DNA from: Balneolaceae bacterium
Lineage (GTDB): Bacteria > Bacteroidota > Rhodothermia > Balneolales > Balneolaceae
Direction: 5' to 3'
Length of the DNA: 64,000 nucleotides
Assembly: GCA_017643365.1 (NCBI GenBank)
Contig: JAEPNO010000005.1
Span: 1 to 64,000 of the forward strand
Below the pieces are notes generated by a model that worked only from the letters and a program-made list of their open reading frames with translations, was not told the DNA's origin and did no database searches. The position numbers and the translations under genes are program-made. Shown here piece after piece: positions 16,218 to 25,511 of the stretch (position 1 is the first letter of the stretch; every line of letters begins with the position of its first letter).

Positions 16218-18892
16218 AACCAAATCCAATAATTCTAAGCGGACTCGAACCTCTCATCATCACTCCAGATTCCAATTTCGTGAATGTGGGAGAACGAACG
16301 AATGTCACCGGTTCGAAACGATTTTTGAATTTGATAAAAGCCGGAGATTACGAAACCGCTTTGGAAGTAGCCTTAGATCAAGTTCAAGGTGGCGCCCAAA
16401 TTCTTGATGTGAATATGGACGAAGGAATGCTGGATTCGGCTCAGGAAATGACCACTTTCCTCAATTTGATAGCTTCAGAGCCCGATATCTCCCGAATTCC
16501 AATTATGATTGATTCTTCGAAGTGGGAAGTGATAGAAGCCGGTTTGAAAGTGATTCAAGGGAAAGGCGTTGTGAATTCGATCAGCCTAAAAGATGGGGAA
16601 GATGAATTTCTACGACGAGCAAATCTGGTTAGAAAATATGGCGCCGCAGTAATTACCATGGCTTTTGATGAAGACGGACAGGCAGATACCTTGGATCGAA
16701 GAATCGAAATTTGTGAACGATCGTATCACTTGTTGGTTGATCGAGTTGGGTTCAATCCTTCGGATGTGATTCTTGATCCAAACATCTTTCCGGTAGCCAC
16801 AGGCATGGAGGAACACCGACGTAATGCCCTCGATTACTTCGAAACTGCAAAATGGATTCGTGAAAATCTTACCGGAGCACATGTAATTGGTGGTGTAAGC
16901 AACGTTTCATTTTCGTTTCGTGGGAATAATCCGGTTCGTGAAGCGATGCATTCTGCATTTCTGTATCACGCCATCAAGCATGGAATGGATATGGGAATCG
17001 TGAATCCGACCCAATTGGAAGTCTACGATGAAATTCCAAAAGAGCTGCTCGAAAGGGTAGAGGATGTCTTGCTCGATCGGAGAGAGGATGCCACCGAACG
17101 CCTGCTCGAAGTCGCCGAAAAGTATCGAGGAACCGGCGAAGTCAAACAAAAAGAAACGCAGGAGTGGAGAACGAAGTCGGTTGAGGAAAGGCTGAGTTAC
17201 TCGCTGGTAAAAGGAATCACAGAATTCATCGAAGCCGATACTGAAGAAGCACGACAAAAGATTGGAAGTCCGCTTCAGGTGATTGAAGGTCCTCTGATGG
17301 ACGGGATGAATATTGTGGGAGATTTATTTGGCGATGGGAAGATGTTTCTGCCTCAGGTTGTGAAAAGCGCGAGAGTAATGAAGCAAGCTGTGGCTTATTT
17401 AACTCCGTTTTTGGAAGAGGAAAAAGCCAAAAATAAAGACACATCGCAGCGGGCTAAAGTTCTACTTGCAACCGTGAAAGGCGACGTGCACGACATCGGA
17501 AAAAACATTGTAGGCGTGGTTCTGGCGTGTAATAATTTCGATATCATCGATTTGGGTGTGATGGCGCCGACGGATAGAATTTTAGATGAAGCCCAAAAAT
17601 CAGGCGCAGATGTAATCGGCTTGAGTGGTTTGATAACCCCTTCGCTGGATGAAATGGTGGGCGTTGCCAAAGAGATGGAAAAACGTGGAATGAAAACGCC
17701 TTTATTGATTGGCGGAGCCACAACATCACGCATCCATACCGCAGTAAAAATTGATCCGAATTATTCATCGCCCGTGGTACATGTGAACGATGCTTCGCGT
17801 TCGGTATCCATATGCAGCGATTTGTTGAATCATCAAAATCGGGAGGCGCTAACACAGCATTATAAAAAGGAATATGCTGATTTACGGGATGCGCACGAGC
17901 GAAAGTCGCAATCGCGAAAATTGCTCAGTTTTGAAAAGGCCCGAGCCAACCGCTTTAAGATTGACTGGAAACAAAGCGACATCAAAAAACCAGCAAAAAC
18001 CGGTGTTCATATACTCGAAAACGTTGATTTAAGTACACTCCGCAAGTTTATTGATTGGTCGCCTTTCTTTAGAACTTGGATGCTTACCGGGAAATATCCG
18101 TCCATTTTATCGGATAAAACTGTTGGCGAACAGGCTACGAATTTGTTTGAAGATGCCAATCGAATGCTGGATGAAATCATCGAAAATAAATCACTCACAG
18201 CGAAATCGGTTTATGGGTTATTTCCTGCGAATTCAGTGGATGAAGAGGTGGTTGTATTTGCAGATGAAGATCGCTCGGAAGAGTTGACTCGATTTCACTT
18301 TCTTCGCCAACAAGCTGAAAAAAGAACGGGACAGCCGAATCATTGTCTTGCCGATTTTGTGGCTCCCTTGGAATCAGGACTAAGCGATTATCTTGGGATG
18401 TTTGCTGTAACAGCAGGCATCGGTATCGAGAAAATGCTTGAAAAGTTTAAAATCCAACACGATGACTATAATTCCATTTTGGTGAAGGCGCTGGCAGATC
18501 GACTAGCCGAGGCTCACGCTGAATATCTGCACTTCAAAATCCGGACTGAGTTTTGGGGTTATTCATCAGAAGAGTTCGATAACGAGCGTTTTATCGCGGA
18601 AAAGTATCAGGGAATTCGTCCTGCTCCGGGTTATCCTGCATGTCCCGATCATACCGAAAAACGGACCCTATTCGATACACTTCAGGTTGAGAAAAATACG
18701 GGCATTTCGTTAACCGAATCGTTTGCTATGTATCCGGCAAGCTCGGTAAGTGGATTCTATTTTGCGCATCCACAATCACGATATTTCAATGTGGGCAAGT
18801 TTGGGAAAGATCAAATTGAAACATACGCCGCCAGAATAGGGCAAAGCATCGAAGAAACAGAAAAGTGGCTTTCGCCGAATTTGGGGTATTAA
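16214..18892 (+). CDS. metH: Methionine synthase, folate/cobalamin/reactivation modules
   Basis: 892 aa from the ATG at 16214, which overlaps the preceding stop. Domains in order: pterin-binding TIM barrel ([14 protein letters not shown] near residue 20, DVNMDEGML near 70), cobalamin cap and B12-binding Rossmann domain ([11 protein letters not shown] with the cobalt-ligand His at about residue 426, [15 protein letters not shown]), and the C-terminal AdoMet-dependent activation domain ([18 protein letters not shown]). It moves a methyl group from 5-methyltetrahydrofolate via B12 to homocysteine held by the separate N-terminal subunit. Lacking its own homocysteine module is normal for split MetH of this group. 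metF follows after 77 bp. Confidence 0.95.
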   Translation: MKPNPIILSGLEPLIITPDSNFVNVGERTNVTGSKRFLNLIKAGDYETALEVALDQVQGGAQILDVNMDEGMLDSAQEMTTFLNLIASEPDISRIPIMIDSSKWEVIEAGLKVIQGKGVVNSISLKDGEDEFLRRANLVRKYGAAVITMAFDEDGQADTLDRRIEICERSYHLLVDRVGFNPSDVILDPNIFPVATGMEEHRRNALDYFETAKWIRENLTGAHVIGGVSNVSFSFRGNNPVREAMHSAFLYHAIKHGMDMGIVNPTQLEVYDEIPKELLERVEDVLLDRREDATERLLEVAEKYRGTGEVKQKETQEWRTKSVEERLSYSLVKGITEFIEADTEEARQKIGSPLQVIEGPLMDGMNIVGDLFGDGKMFLPQVVKSARVMKQAVAYLTPFLEEEKAKNKDTSQRAKVLLATVKGDVHDIGKNIVGVVLACNNFDIIDLGVMAPTDRILDEAQKSGADVIGLSGLITPSLDEMVGVAKEMEKRGMKTPLLIGGATTSRIHTAVKIDPNYSSPVVHVNDASRSVSICSDLLNHQNREALTQHYKKEYADLRDAHERKSQSRKLLSFEKARANRFKIDWKQSDIKKPAKTGVHILENVDLSTLRKFIDWSPFFRTWMLTGKYPSILSDKTVGEQATNLFEDANRMLDEIIENKSLTAKSVYGLFPANSVDEEVVVFADEDRSEELTRFHFLRQQAEKRTGQPNHCLADFVAPLESGLSDYLGMFAVTAGIGIEKMLEKFKIQHDDYNSILVKALADRLAEAHAEYLHFKIRTEFWGYSSEEFDNERFIAEKYQGIRPAPGYPACPDHTEKRTLFDTLQVEKNTGISLTESFAMYPASSVSGFYFAHPQSRYFNVGKFGKDQIETYAARIGQSIEETEKWLSPNLGY

Positions 18893-18930
18893 TTAGGAAT
18901 TAGGAATATGGCAATTAAGAATATTTTTGT
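18893..18930. repeat. AT-rich short repeat after metH
   Basis: The text 'aattaggaattaggaata' followed by 'tggcaattaagaata' closely matches 7972-8010 downstream of the E1 gene. Both copies lie right behind or between genes. No hairpin and no coding potential. It looks like a dispersed short intergenic repeat. Confidence 0.5.
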
Positions 18931-18969
18931 GGTTTTGTGTTTTAGTGTCAAGAATAAAGAAGATCAAGT

Positions 18970-19926
18970 ATGAAAGTAACCGACTATTTTAAAGAGGCGA
19001 AGGGTAAGACCTTGTTTACCTTTGAAGTGCTACCACCGTTAAAGGGACAAAATATCCGAACGTTGTTCGATCACATCGATCCTTTGATGGAATTCAATCC
19101 GCCATTTATTGATGTGACTTATCACCGGGAAGAATACTCGTATAAAATGCGCGAAAATGGTTTGCTAGAGCGCAAAACGGTTCGAAAACGTCCGGGAACG
19201 GTAGGGATGTGTGCCGCTATTCAAAATCATTATAAAGTGGATGCAGTTCCGCACATCATCTGTGGTGGGTTCACCAAAGAAGAAACTGAGAATGCACTAA
19301 TCGATCTCAATTTTTTGGGCATCGATAATGTTTTGGTGCTGCAAGGTGATGTTCGAAAGCCGGATCGGGATTTCATAGCTGAGCCCGGTGGACATACCTT
19401 TGCTTCGGAGTTACTTGGCCAAGTAGTGGATATGAATAACGGCATTTATTTGGATGACGATATTGAAAATGCTACTGCATCAGATTTTTGCATCGGGGTG
19501 GCCGGTTATCCGGAGAAACATGTAACCGCTCCAAACATGGAAACGGATTTACGATATCTGAAAAACAAAGTGGAAGGGGGCGCGGATTACATCGTAACCC
19601 AAATGTTTTTCGATAATCAAAAGTACTTCGATTTTGTAAAAAATTGCCGCGAAATAGGAATTGATGTACCCATTGTACCTGGTTTAAAACCAATCACTAC
19701 AAAAAAGCAGGTTACCTTGCTGCCTCAGCTTTTTCATATTGATATACCGGAGGCCTTAAGTGTTGAGCTTGAATACTGTAAGGATAATGATGCTGCCCGA
19801 CAAATTGGGATAGAATGGGCAATTCAGCAATCGAAAGAACTTATCGCTTTTGGAGTACCAACACTTCATTATTATTCTATGGGAAAGGCAACTTCGGTGT
19901 TTGAAGTTGCTAAAGAAGTTTTTTAA
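18970..19926 (+). CDS. metF: 5,10-methylenetetrahydrofolate reductase
   Basis: 318 aa, a TIM-barrel flavoprotein that makes 5-methyl-THF, the methyl donor for the upstream MetH. Family features include FTFEVLPPLKG at the N-terminus (catalytic Glu), DVTYH, VLQGD, the IGVAGYPEKH motif that binds FAD and folate, and TQMFFD. It is third in the SAM-riboswitch-led unit, so it is probably co-regulated with metH, although the 77-bp gap holds a repeat. Its last 4 bp overlap the end of the convergent membrane-protein gene. Confidence 0.95.
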   Translation: MKVTDYFKEAKGKTLFTFEVLPPLKGQNIRTLFDHIDPLMEFNPPFIDVTYHREEYSYKMRENGLLERKTVRKRPGTVGMCAAIQNHYKVDAVPHIICGGFTKEETENALIDLNFLGIDNVLVLQGDVRKPDRDFIAEPGGHTFASELLGQVVDMNNGIYLDDDIENATASDFCIGVAGYPEKHVTAPNMETDLRYLKNKVEGGADYIVTQMFFDNQKYFDFVKNCREIGIDVPIVPGLKPITTKKQVTLLPQLFHIDIPEALSVELEYCKDNDAARQIGIEWAIQQSKELIAFGVPTLHYYSMGKATSVFEVAKEVF

Positions 19927-20474
19927 AGCTTTTTTCGGTGCTTAACCAATTGGTCAATTTTCTTGTTTTCGTCTTGATCCAGAAAATTAAACTCTTCGGT
20001 TACGTCGAAGGTTGCGGTTACTTTATCTCCGATGTTGACGGCTTCGAATTGGGTGTGTGAGGCTACAATTTCTTTTTCGTGTCCTAATTCAATGATATGA
20101 GTTTCAGCGCCGGATTTATCACCGGTATTCCAATCAGATTTGATTCGTTTATCGGTAATTACTCCGGTTAGTGCTCTTTTTTCGCCATCTTGCTTTAACT
20201 CATTGTAAAAACTGATTTTTTGATAATTCTCGAAGTACGAGTATCCCATTATTAAAGCAATCACTAACAGAAAAGCTATTAATGAAACGGTAAATAATTG
20301 GCTCGAGAATGTGCCCGTTTTGAAAAGCAGAAAAATCATAACCGGTGCAAGGATGGAGAAGGTCAATCCCGTTAGTAGGGAAGTCTTTGATTCTTTCGCT
20401 TTATTTATTGTTCTCCTGATAAAATTTAGATCGCGCGTAGTCAATTCTGCGCTGTGTTCTTGATAAATACTCAT
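19923..20474 (-). CDS. Hypothetical two-TM membrane protein
   Basis: 183 aa with two adjacent transmembrane segments near residues 34-52 and 60-80 (LTGLTFSILAPVMIFLLF; FTVSLIAFLLVIALIMGY), a charged amphipathic N-terminus, and a C-terminal domain of about 100 residues with beta character (ALTGVITDKRI, GDKVTATFDV). No family recognised. It follows mscL on the same strand after 48 bp, with an AT-rich inverted repeat in between, and ends on metF tail to tail. Confidence 0.65.
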   Translation of the reverse strand: MSIYQEHSAELTTRDLNFIRRTINKAKESKTSLLTGLTFSILAPVMIFLLFKTGTFSSQLFTVSLIAFLLVIALIMGYSYFENYQKISFYNELKQDGEKRALTGVITDKRIKSDWNTGDKSGAETHIIELGHEKEIVASHTQFEAVNIGDKVTATFDVTEEFNFLDQDENKKIDQLVKHRKKL

Positions 20475-20488
20475 TGCTATTTGTTCTA

Positions 20489-20516
20489 AGTAATTAATAT
20501 TTCACTATTAATTACT
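20489..20516. repeat. Perfect 11-bp inverted repeat between minus-strand genes
   Basis: agtaattaata, a 6-nt loop, then tattaattact: a perfect 11-bp AT-only stem except for one G/C pair. It lies 7 bp beyond the mscL stop codon. Neither side has a strong T-tract in the sense needed for mscL, so a terminator role is only possible. It could also be a regulator site upstream of the next minus-strand gene. Confidence 0.5.
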
Positions 20517-20522
20517 AGTTTT

Positions 20523-20948
20523 TCACCCTTTTTGTTCCCTAAGCAAGTCTCTGATCTCACTCAGTAACTCAATGTCTTTGCGGGTAGGAACGGTTTTCTC
20601 TTTGGGTTCCAGCGATTTAGATCGAAGCTTATTGAAGGTTTTTATCACCAAAAAAATGGTGAAAGCAATAATGAGAAAGTCGAGTGTGCTCTCAAGAAAT
20701 ACTCCATAATTGATGGAAACTGCTTGTTGAGTGACAGCGCCGGCATCGTTAATTATTTCAGGTTTAAGAGTGATTTTTAAGTCTTGGAAAGGGGCATCAC
20801 CAATCCAAAAACCAAACAAAGGGGTGATGATATCTTTAACCAATGAGGATACAATGTTGTTGAAAGCCGTACCAATAATGATACCTACGGCCATGTCGAA
20901 CATATTGCCTTTGATGGCAAATTCTTTAAACTCTTTGATGATTCCCAT
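20523..20948 (-). CDS. mscL: Large-conductance mechanosensitive channel
   Basis: 141 aa from the ATG at 20948; the longer frame to 20996 adds 16 polar residues before the conserved N-terminal helix and is rejected. Classic MscL: MGIIKEFKEFAIKGNMFDMAVGIIIGTAF (N-terminal amphipathic helix and TM1 with the Gly-rich pore lining), a periplasmic loop, TM2 (LDFLIIAFTIFLVIK), and a C-terminal helix ending in EIRDLLREQ. It forms a homopentamer that opens under membrane tension to release solutes in osmotic downshock. Confidence 0.95.
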   Translation of the reverse strand: MGIIKEFKEFAIKGNMFDMAVGIIIGTAFNNIVSSLVKDIITPLFGFWIGDAPFQDLKITLKPEIINDAGAVTQQAVSINYGVFLESTLDFLIIAFTIFLVIKTFNKLRSKSLEPKEKTVPTRKDIELLSEIRDLLREQKG

Positions 20949-21027
20949 ACGTTGCGATATTGTTTTTTGATTAATCTTCGCCGACAGTTTCGGCAACCTC
21001 CTGGAAGGTAATCTAATTTACTGTTGA

Positions 21028-21561
21028 TTAAACTGCTTCAATCTCTTCACCGAAACATTCTTCCATAAAGCGGTGAATTCGAGTCATTTGTTTGTGACCA
21101 AAACGTTGCCCAAAATAAGCAACCAGATATAAACTGAAAAAGAGTAGAATTAGCCCAGGAACTGCCCATAGTATATTTGCAGGCTGCCCAATGGTTCGAA
21201 AGGAGAGGCCTATCATTGCCACGATTATGGTGGCAAAGCCGATAATCGAATAAAAGAAAACAAACATTGTCCAAACAGCTGGACGTGGACCATATAATCC
21301 ACGAACTAAAGTGCCGGAGTCGTCTTCTTCAAGGGTTATTGTTAACTGAGGTGACCAGTAATGTTGCTCTTCAACCGGTGGATAAATAGTGGCAAAGTTA
21401 CTTGTAACCTGACCTTGGCAATTACATTCGCCCGAACGTATTCTGGATTTAATTTCGCTGGTTATTTCATCGGAAGTTTTAGTAGAATAAAAGCGAATTC
21501 TAGGGCGAACTCTTCTAAAATGTATGTGATCTTCCTGAATGGTTTCTACTTTTAAATCCAT
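21028..21561 (-). CDS. Hypothetical membrane protein
   Basis: 177 aa. Residues 1-95 form a soluble domain with beta strands and a CNCQG pair of cysteines; two TM segments follow near 98-122 and 128-150 (VFFYSIIGFATIIVAMIGL; LWAVPGLILLFFSLYLVAYF), then a short cytosolic tail (GHKQMTRIHRFMEECFGEE). I do not recognise the family. Its start overlaps the end of the cupin gene by 10 nt, and it is the last gene of the run 23001 to 21028. Confidence 0.65.
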   Translation of the reverse strand: MDLKVETIQEDHIHFRRVRPRIRFYSTKTSDEITSEIKSRIRSGECNCQGQVTSNFATIYPPVEEQHYWSPQLTITLEEDDSGTLVRGLYGPRPAVWTMFVFFYSIIGFATIIVAMIGLSFRTIGQPANILWAVPGLILLFFSLYLVAYFGQRFGHKQMTRIHRFMEECFGEEIEAV

Positions 21562-21917
21562 TCCTGCTGATCTTCATTTTTTGTTCTTTCCGTTACAACA
21601 TCTCCGGTATGCGCGGTTCCAACGGGCTCGATTAACATCACCCAACATTCTTTTTCAGCAACCGGAAAGTGTTCGGCAGCCTTGGGCACGATATGCATGT
21701 CTCCGGCTTTCAATGTCACACTGTTATCTCGATAGCGCATCTCAAGTTCTCCCTTAACGATATAGAATAATTCATCTTCATTCTCGTGAGCATGCCAAAC
21801 AAACTCGCCTTTCAACTTCGCAATTTTGATGAGTTGACCGTTGAATTCTCCCAGAATTTTGGGTGACCAATATTCATCAAACAGTTCAAATTTTTCTTTT
21901 AGGTTGATGGGGAGCAT
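21552..21917 (-). CDS. Small cupin-domain protein
   Basis: 121 aa from the ATG at 21917; the in-frame extension to 22010 would overlap the RDD gene. Single cupin barrel with metal ligands in WHAHENEDELFYIVKGE (His42, His44, Glu49) and the second-motif histidine in VPKAAEHFPVAEKE. Small cupins of this type are often described as putative mannose-6-phosphate-isomerase-like or cytosolic sugar-binding proteins; the substrate is unknown. Its start is 1 bp after the RDD stop and its end overlaps the next gene. Confidence 0.85.
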   Translation of the reverse strand: MLPINLKEKFELFDEYWSPKILGEFNGQLIKIAKLKGEFVWHAHENEDELFYIVKGELEMRYRDNSVTLKAGDMHIVPKAAEHFPVAEKECWVMLIEPVGTAHTGDVVTERTKNEDQQEWI

Positions 21918-21918
21918 G

Positions 21919-23001
21919 TTAAAACTGACTGAGTAAATTTTCGTTTTCCAGTACTTCTTTTCGAAGGTGCTCGGTTTTCTCTTTTTTCGATTCCCGAAGA
22001 TCGATAACAACCGTTCCGGCTATTTTATCGTGAATGGCTTGCCGATTTGCATCCCAATAAACTTGAAAGAACCCGATGAATCCGGTGGCTAAACCAGCAG
22101 CGTAACCACCAAATCGTTCGAAGGCGAAAAACAAGCCAATGGGTTTATTGTTCAAGCGAACAACACGAATTTTGAGAAGCTTTTTGCCAAGTGTTTGTCC
22201 TTTAAAAAAGGCAATAGTGGTGATAAAATATAGTCCAACCCAGCCCAACGAAAGCCCCATCATTTTAAGCGTCCGTTTGGTAGCAATGTACATGCTTGGA
22301 TTCTCGATTTGTTCCGAGAGATCTACGTTTTTCTCTCGTAAGTCGTCGACTCGGTCATCAAGTTTATCGATTTCAGTTTCTAGTTCATGTAATTCGGGTT
22401 TTGCAAGAATTTGAGCTAAATCAACACGAAGGAAAGCTAATTGCGAGGAATCATTTTCTGAATATGCAGTTTCAAACTCATTTAATTGTGCAATAAAATC
22501 CTCTGGATATTCGACCTGAACAGTTTCGCTCTCTTTTTCATCAAACCCCATAGCTTTCTCAAGGTCATCAAACTGTTTTTCAATTTTCTCGGGATCAGAA
22601 TAATCCATGGACATCATTTGATTGCCGAATTCATTCCAATCAACATCCTGCACCGTTTTTATATCGGAATTCAGTTCGGTTTCTGATTCAGTGGGATCAA
22701 AAGCTTCTAAAAATCCCAAAGCCAAAGCGAATATAAAAATGCTTGAAATAGCTGCGCCTGTAAATCGTAACAAATTTTTGATTGTACTTTTACTACGAAT
22801 TCTAATCACAGCCCAAAAAATGAGAAATGTTGCTGCACTTGCTAGTACAATATTTCCCAAATCAGCTAATAAGTACGCGATAAACAGGTCGAGGAGTATT
22901 GCTAAGATCCTTCTTTTTGGGGTTGCCAATGGTTGACCCAACAAATCGGGATGTACCGAAAATGCAAATGGGGTAACGATTTGTTTTGGGTCTTTGATCA
23001 T
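21919..23001 (-). CDS. RDD-family membrane protein with a coiled-coil insertion
   Basis: 360 aa. The RDD hallmark is present early (TPKRRILAILLDLFIAYLLAD, Arg and Asp in TM1), followed by two more TM helices to about residue 110. A soluble acidic insertion of about 130 residues comes next, ending in a heptad-like coiled coil (ELETEIDKLDDRVDDLREK). RDD-type helices then resume (GLSLGWVGLYFITTIAFFKGQTLGKKLLKIRVV, FGGYAAGLATGF). RDD proteins are small membrane proteins of varied or unknown function, some linked to ion or solute transport. The insertion makes this one about twice the usual size. Confidence 0.8.
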   Translation of the reverse strand: MIKDPKQIVTPFAFSVHPDLLGQPLATPKRRILAILLDLFIAYLLADLGNIVLASAATFLIFWAVIRIRSKSTIKNLLRFTGAAISSIFIFALALGFLEAFDPTESETELNSDIKTVQDVDWNEFGNQMMSMDYSDPEKIEKQFDDLEKAMGFDEKESETVQVEYPEDFIAQLNEFETAYSENDSSQLAFLRVDLAQILAKPELHELETEIDKLDDRVDDLREKNVDLSEQIENPSMYIATKRTLKMMGLSLGWVGLYFITTIAFFKGQTLGKKLLKIRVVRLNNKPIGLFFAFERFGGYAAGLATGFIGFFQVYWDANRQAIHDKIAGTVVIDLRESKKEKTEHLRKEVLENENLLSQF

Positions 23002-23003
23002 GA

Positions 23004-24155
23004 TTATTCGAAATCGCTACAAAAGTAATGGATACTTGCTCGTTCTCCGGATTTAATATCAATCATAGGCTTCAACGTAAATACGAAATAATCGGCATAT
23101 TCTGAATATTGCTTGCACAATTGCTGGTACAGAAGCAGGTGGGCAGTTTTTGATGGATAGAGAGGTACTTTAAGTTCGTTTAAGCTCCATGCATTTGGTA
23201 CTAAAACAAATTCCAATCCATTTGAAGGAACAGGTGTTATAAGTTTGAGTTGTTCAGCTAGTTCATCAGGGATAAGAATTTCAGAACGGATTTTATTACC
23301 TGAATATAAGGCAGCAGAAAAATGCTTAGGCCATAAGTTCCAAAAACTCAGCATTGGAAGAATCAGGAAAGCTAAAAATACCATTGAAGTATGCCTAACA
23401 TTTTTTGAATCAATAATAAAACCGAGCAAGTCAGGTTTAAATTTCACAAAAATCAAATATAGGATAAGGATAAAGGCAATATTCCAGGGCCAAACTACTA
23501 CATTTGTGTTTCTACCTAGCGGACCTATCATCAGCAATATAAAAACATGCATTGCTATCAATATTAATGCACAAATACGAGAAGTTTTTTTAAATATAAG
23601 TCCTATACCTGCTATAAATTCAATGGCCGGACCTATCCAGAATAATGAATTTAAAATGTCTTTTGTTTCCGAATCAACTAAGTTAGTAATCGGGGCAAGC
23701 AACCATGGATGAGTTGTATATGCAAATCCGCCATTTGCTTTTTGCAGGCCGCTCATTACATACAAAAAGCATAGAATCAGAGCAATTGAATGGATGCTTT
23801 TCTGAGAGTCGCTTCTATTCACAATAATTCCAACAAATACCAGATAATAGAATAACCAAGGCTGTAAGCGATTGTAATCACCCAAAGCAAATAATGCTAT
23901 ATAAACAACTGCTATATTTGTCTCTAGTTTAGATTTATTGAGCACTAGCAGTATAATCGAAATCACAAAACACGTTGAAAACAATATCTGAATACTATAC
24001 GGGGGATCGGCATACAGTATAGGAAGGGCAGGAAAATTAGATTCTACCGGGAGCCAAACTCGAAATGATATGATGATGCAACTTACTAATGCTATCAAGC
24101 TAATAGTTAGTATTTGTTCATTGACTACTTTGTAGGAAAGTTGACCCCATTTCAT
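23004..24155 (-). CDS. Hypothetical polytopic membrane protein
   Basis: 383 aa with roughly nine predicted TM helices from residue 15 to about 275 (for example LTISLIALVSCIIISF, ICALILIAMHVFILLMIGPLG, WNIAFILILYLIFVKF) and a C-terminal soluble domain of about 100 residues. The TM organisation resembles DoxX/HTTM-like proteins, but I cannot assign a family. It lies 2 bp upstream of the RDD gene and is therefore the first gene of the operon 24155 to 21028. Its start follows a rho-independent terminator that belongs to the upstream lipoprotein gene. Confidence 0.65.
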   Translation of the reverse strand: MKWGQLSYKVVNEQILTISLIALVSCIIISFRVWLPVESNFPALPILYADPPYSIQILFSTCFVISIILLVLNKSKLETNIAVVYIALFALGDYNRLQPWLFYYLVFVGIIVNRSDSQKSIHSIALILCFLYVMSGLQKANGGFAYTTHPWLLAPITNLVDSETKDILNSLFWIGPAIEFIAGIGLIFKKTSRICALILIAMHVFILLMIGPLGRNTNVVVWPWNIAFILILYLIFVKFKPDLLGFIIDSKNVRHTSMVFLAFLILPMLSFWNLWPKHFSAALYSGNKIRSEILIPDELAEQLKLITPVPSNGLEFVLVPNAWSLNELKVPLYPSKTAHLLLYQQLCKQYSEYADYFVFTLKPMIDIKSGERASIHYFCSDFE

Positions 24156-24160
24156 TTCAG

Positions 24161-24195
24161 AAAATAAAAAAAGCCAATAGAAATTCTATTGGCTT
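24161..24195 (-). terminator. Rho-independent terminator
   Basis: Minus-strand reading: a 10-bp stem (aagccaatag / ctattggctt, 5-nt loop, 24171-24195) followed by a T-rich tail (tttttatttt). It lies 18 bp past the stop of the collagen-like lipoprotein gene and ends transcription just before the start of the 24155 membrane-protein gene. Confidence 0.9.
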
Positions 24196-24213
24196 AGCTA
24201 TTAAATTTTAAAA

Positions 24214-24735
24214 TCAGAAATCCAGATTGTAGAGTTGCTTTACCTGTTCAATATCTGCGTAATCAATGTTTTTTCCTTTAAATAATTGTCCCGGTGGAAT
24301 AGCAATTACCCGAATAATATCACCATCGAAAATACTCTCATTGATTTGATTATTATCAGGGCTTTCACCTTCTAGTATCAAGTCAAAGTTATCGATGTCA
24401 AATCCATATCGCAGTACCACAACATCGTTTTCGAAAGGAGTTGACAGTGGAAGTGATTGCCAGGCGGTTGAACCATCAAATTGTATATAGGCTAACACTA
24501 AGCCTTCATCTACAGTACTCACATCTAAAACTCCCCAGGCATAAGAAGCTACAGATATGTATTCATCTACTACTCCAAAGTCGTTATTGGAATCAATAAC
24601 AAAAGTGCCGTTATTGATTTCAACTTCTCCATCTCTGCCGTCGCGTCCACTTGGACCTTCAGGGCCGATGGCTGCTATACATGATGAAAAAATAACTCCC
24701 GCTGTAATAAGTATAGTTGTAACTGTTGCTCTCAT
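24214..24735 (-). CDS. Lipoprotein with a short collagen-like segment
   Basis: 173 aa from the ATG at 24735 (a second ATG at 24747 would add four residues). The lipoprotein signal is MRATVTTILITAGVIFSSC. Immediately after the lipid cysteine comes a Gly-X-Y stretch of four triplets, GPEGPSGRDGRD, a common linker in short surface lipoproteins of this group. The rest (about 130 aa) has alternating hydrophobic residues and several acidic loops, probably a beta-sandwich; no enzymatic motif. It is monocistronic, with its own terminator. Confidence 0.8.
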   Translation of the reverse strand: MRATVTTILITAGVIFSSCIAAIGPEGPSGRDGRDGEVEINNGTFVIDSNNDFGVVDEYISVASYAWGVLDVSTVDEGLVLAYIQFDGSTAWQSLPLSTPFENDVVVLRYGFDIDNFDLILEGESPDNNQINESIFDGDIIRVIAIPPGQLFKGKNIDYADIEQVKQLYNLDF

Positions 24736-24926
24736 AGTTGTCTCCATAAAATTAATGCTTAGCTGAATCTAATTCCGACAACACACTCACAATATCACAT
24801 GAAGGGGTTAGGCAATCCATGCGATATAAACGATTTGGTAGTTAGAAGAGTTAGCCTTGAAGTTTAAGACTATAATTATTTTCCCTAACTTCACTACATA
24901 GTTTAAATGCAAAACAGGATAGGATA

Positions 24927-25508
24927 TTGAGTAAAGTACTGATGGACATTTTGGGGCTATCTACCAGTCCTAGCAGTGGTGGGGCGTATGCCTTGATATT
25001 AACGGAGGTGAACGGAATGCGTAGACTGCCCATTATCATTGGTTCGTTCGAAGCTCAAGCAATTGCATTAGAACTCGAGAATATTAAGCCACCTCGACCA
25101 ATGACTCATGATTTACTGAAAAATATGATTCAAGGCTTCGAGGCAAAAGTAAAGCACGTAGTGGTTAGTGATTTATCAGAAGGTACTTTTTATTCGAAAA
25201 TTATTGTTGAGAGAGGCGATGAATTATTTGAAGTGGATGCGCGCCCAAGTGATGCCATAGCACTATCCGTTCGATTTGGATGCGAAATTTATGTAAGCGA
25301 ACGGATATTAAAAGAAGCCGGAATCTCAGCTGATCAGGAAGCGGAAGACAAAACGCCAAAAAGTGAAGCAAAAAAAGATATGGAGTCAATTAATGATAAC
25401 ATTTCGAAGCTAGACCAGCTGAAAATAGATTTGCATACCGCAATAGAAACTGAGAACTATGAAAAAGCGGCTAAAATCAGAGATCAAATTTCAAAAATGA
25501 AAGGATAA
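24927..25508 (+). CDS. Bifunctional nuclease family protein (DUF151) with UVR motif
   Basis: 193 aa. The TTG start at 24927 gives MSKVLMDILGLSTSPSSGG, aligned with the usual N-terminus of this family; an ATG at 24942 is a shorter option. The DUF151 core runs to about residue 135 (LPIIIGSFEAQAIALELE, RPMTHDLL, RPSDAIALSVRFG). The C-terminus carries a UvrB/UvrC-like coiled-coil motif (IETENYEKAAKIRDQI). Plant and archaeal relatives have DNase/RNase activity; the bacterial role is not settled. Starts the run bfn-bshC-fau, with 3 bp to the next gene. Confidence 0.88.
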   Translation: MSKVLMDILGLSTSPSSGGAYALILTEVNGMRRLPIIIGSFEAQAIALELENIKPPRPMTHDLLKNMIQGFEAKVKHVVVSDLSEGTFYSKIIVERGDELFEVDARPSDAIALSVRFGCEIYVSERILKEAGISADQEAEDKTPKSEAKKDMESINDNISKLDQLKIDLHTAIETENYEKAAKIRDQISKMKG

Positions 25509-25511
25509 TTA

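Noticed and set aside
16214-18892. metH split as a sequencing frameshift
   Set aside because: The two frames meet with a clean stop/start overlap at a domain boundary, which matches known split MetH enzymes of this group.
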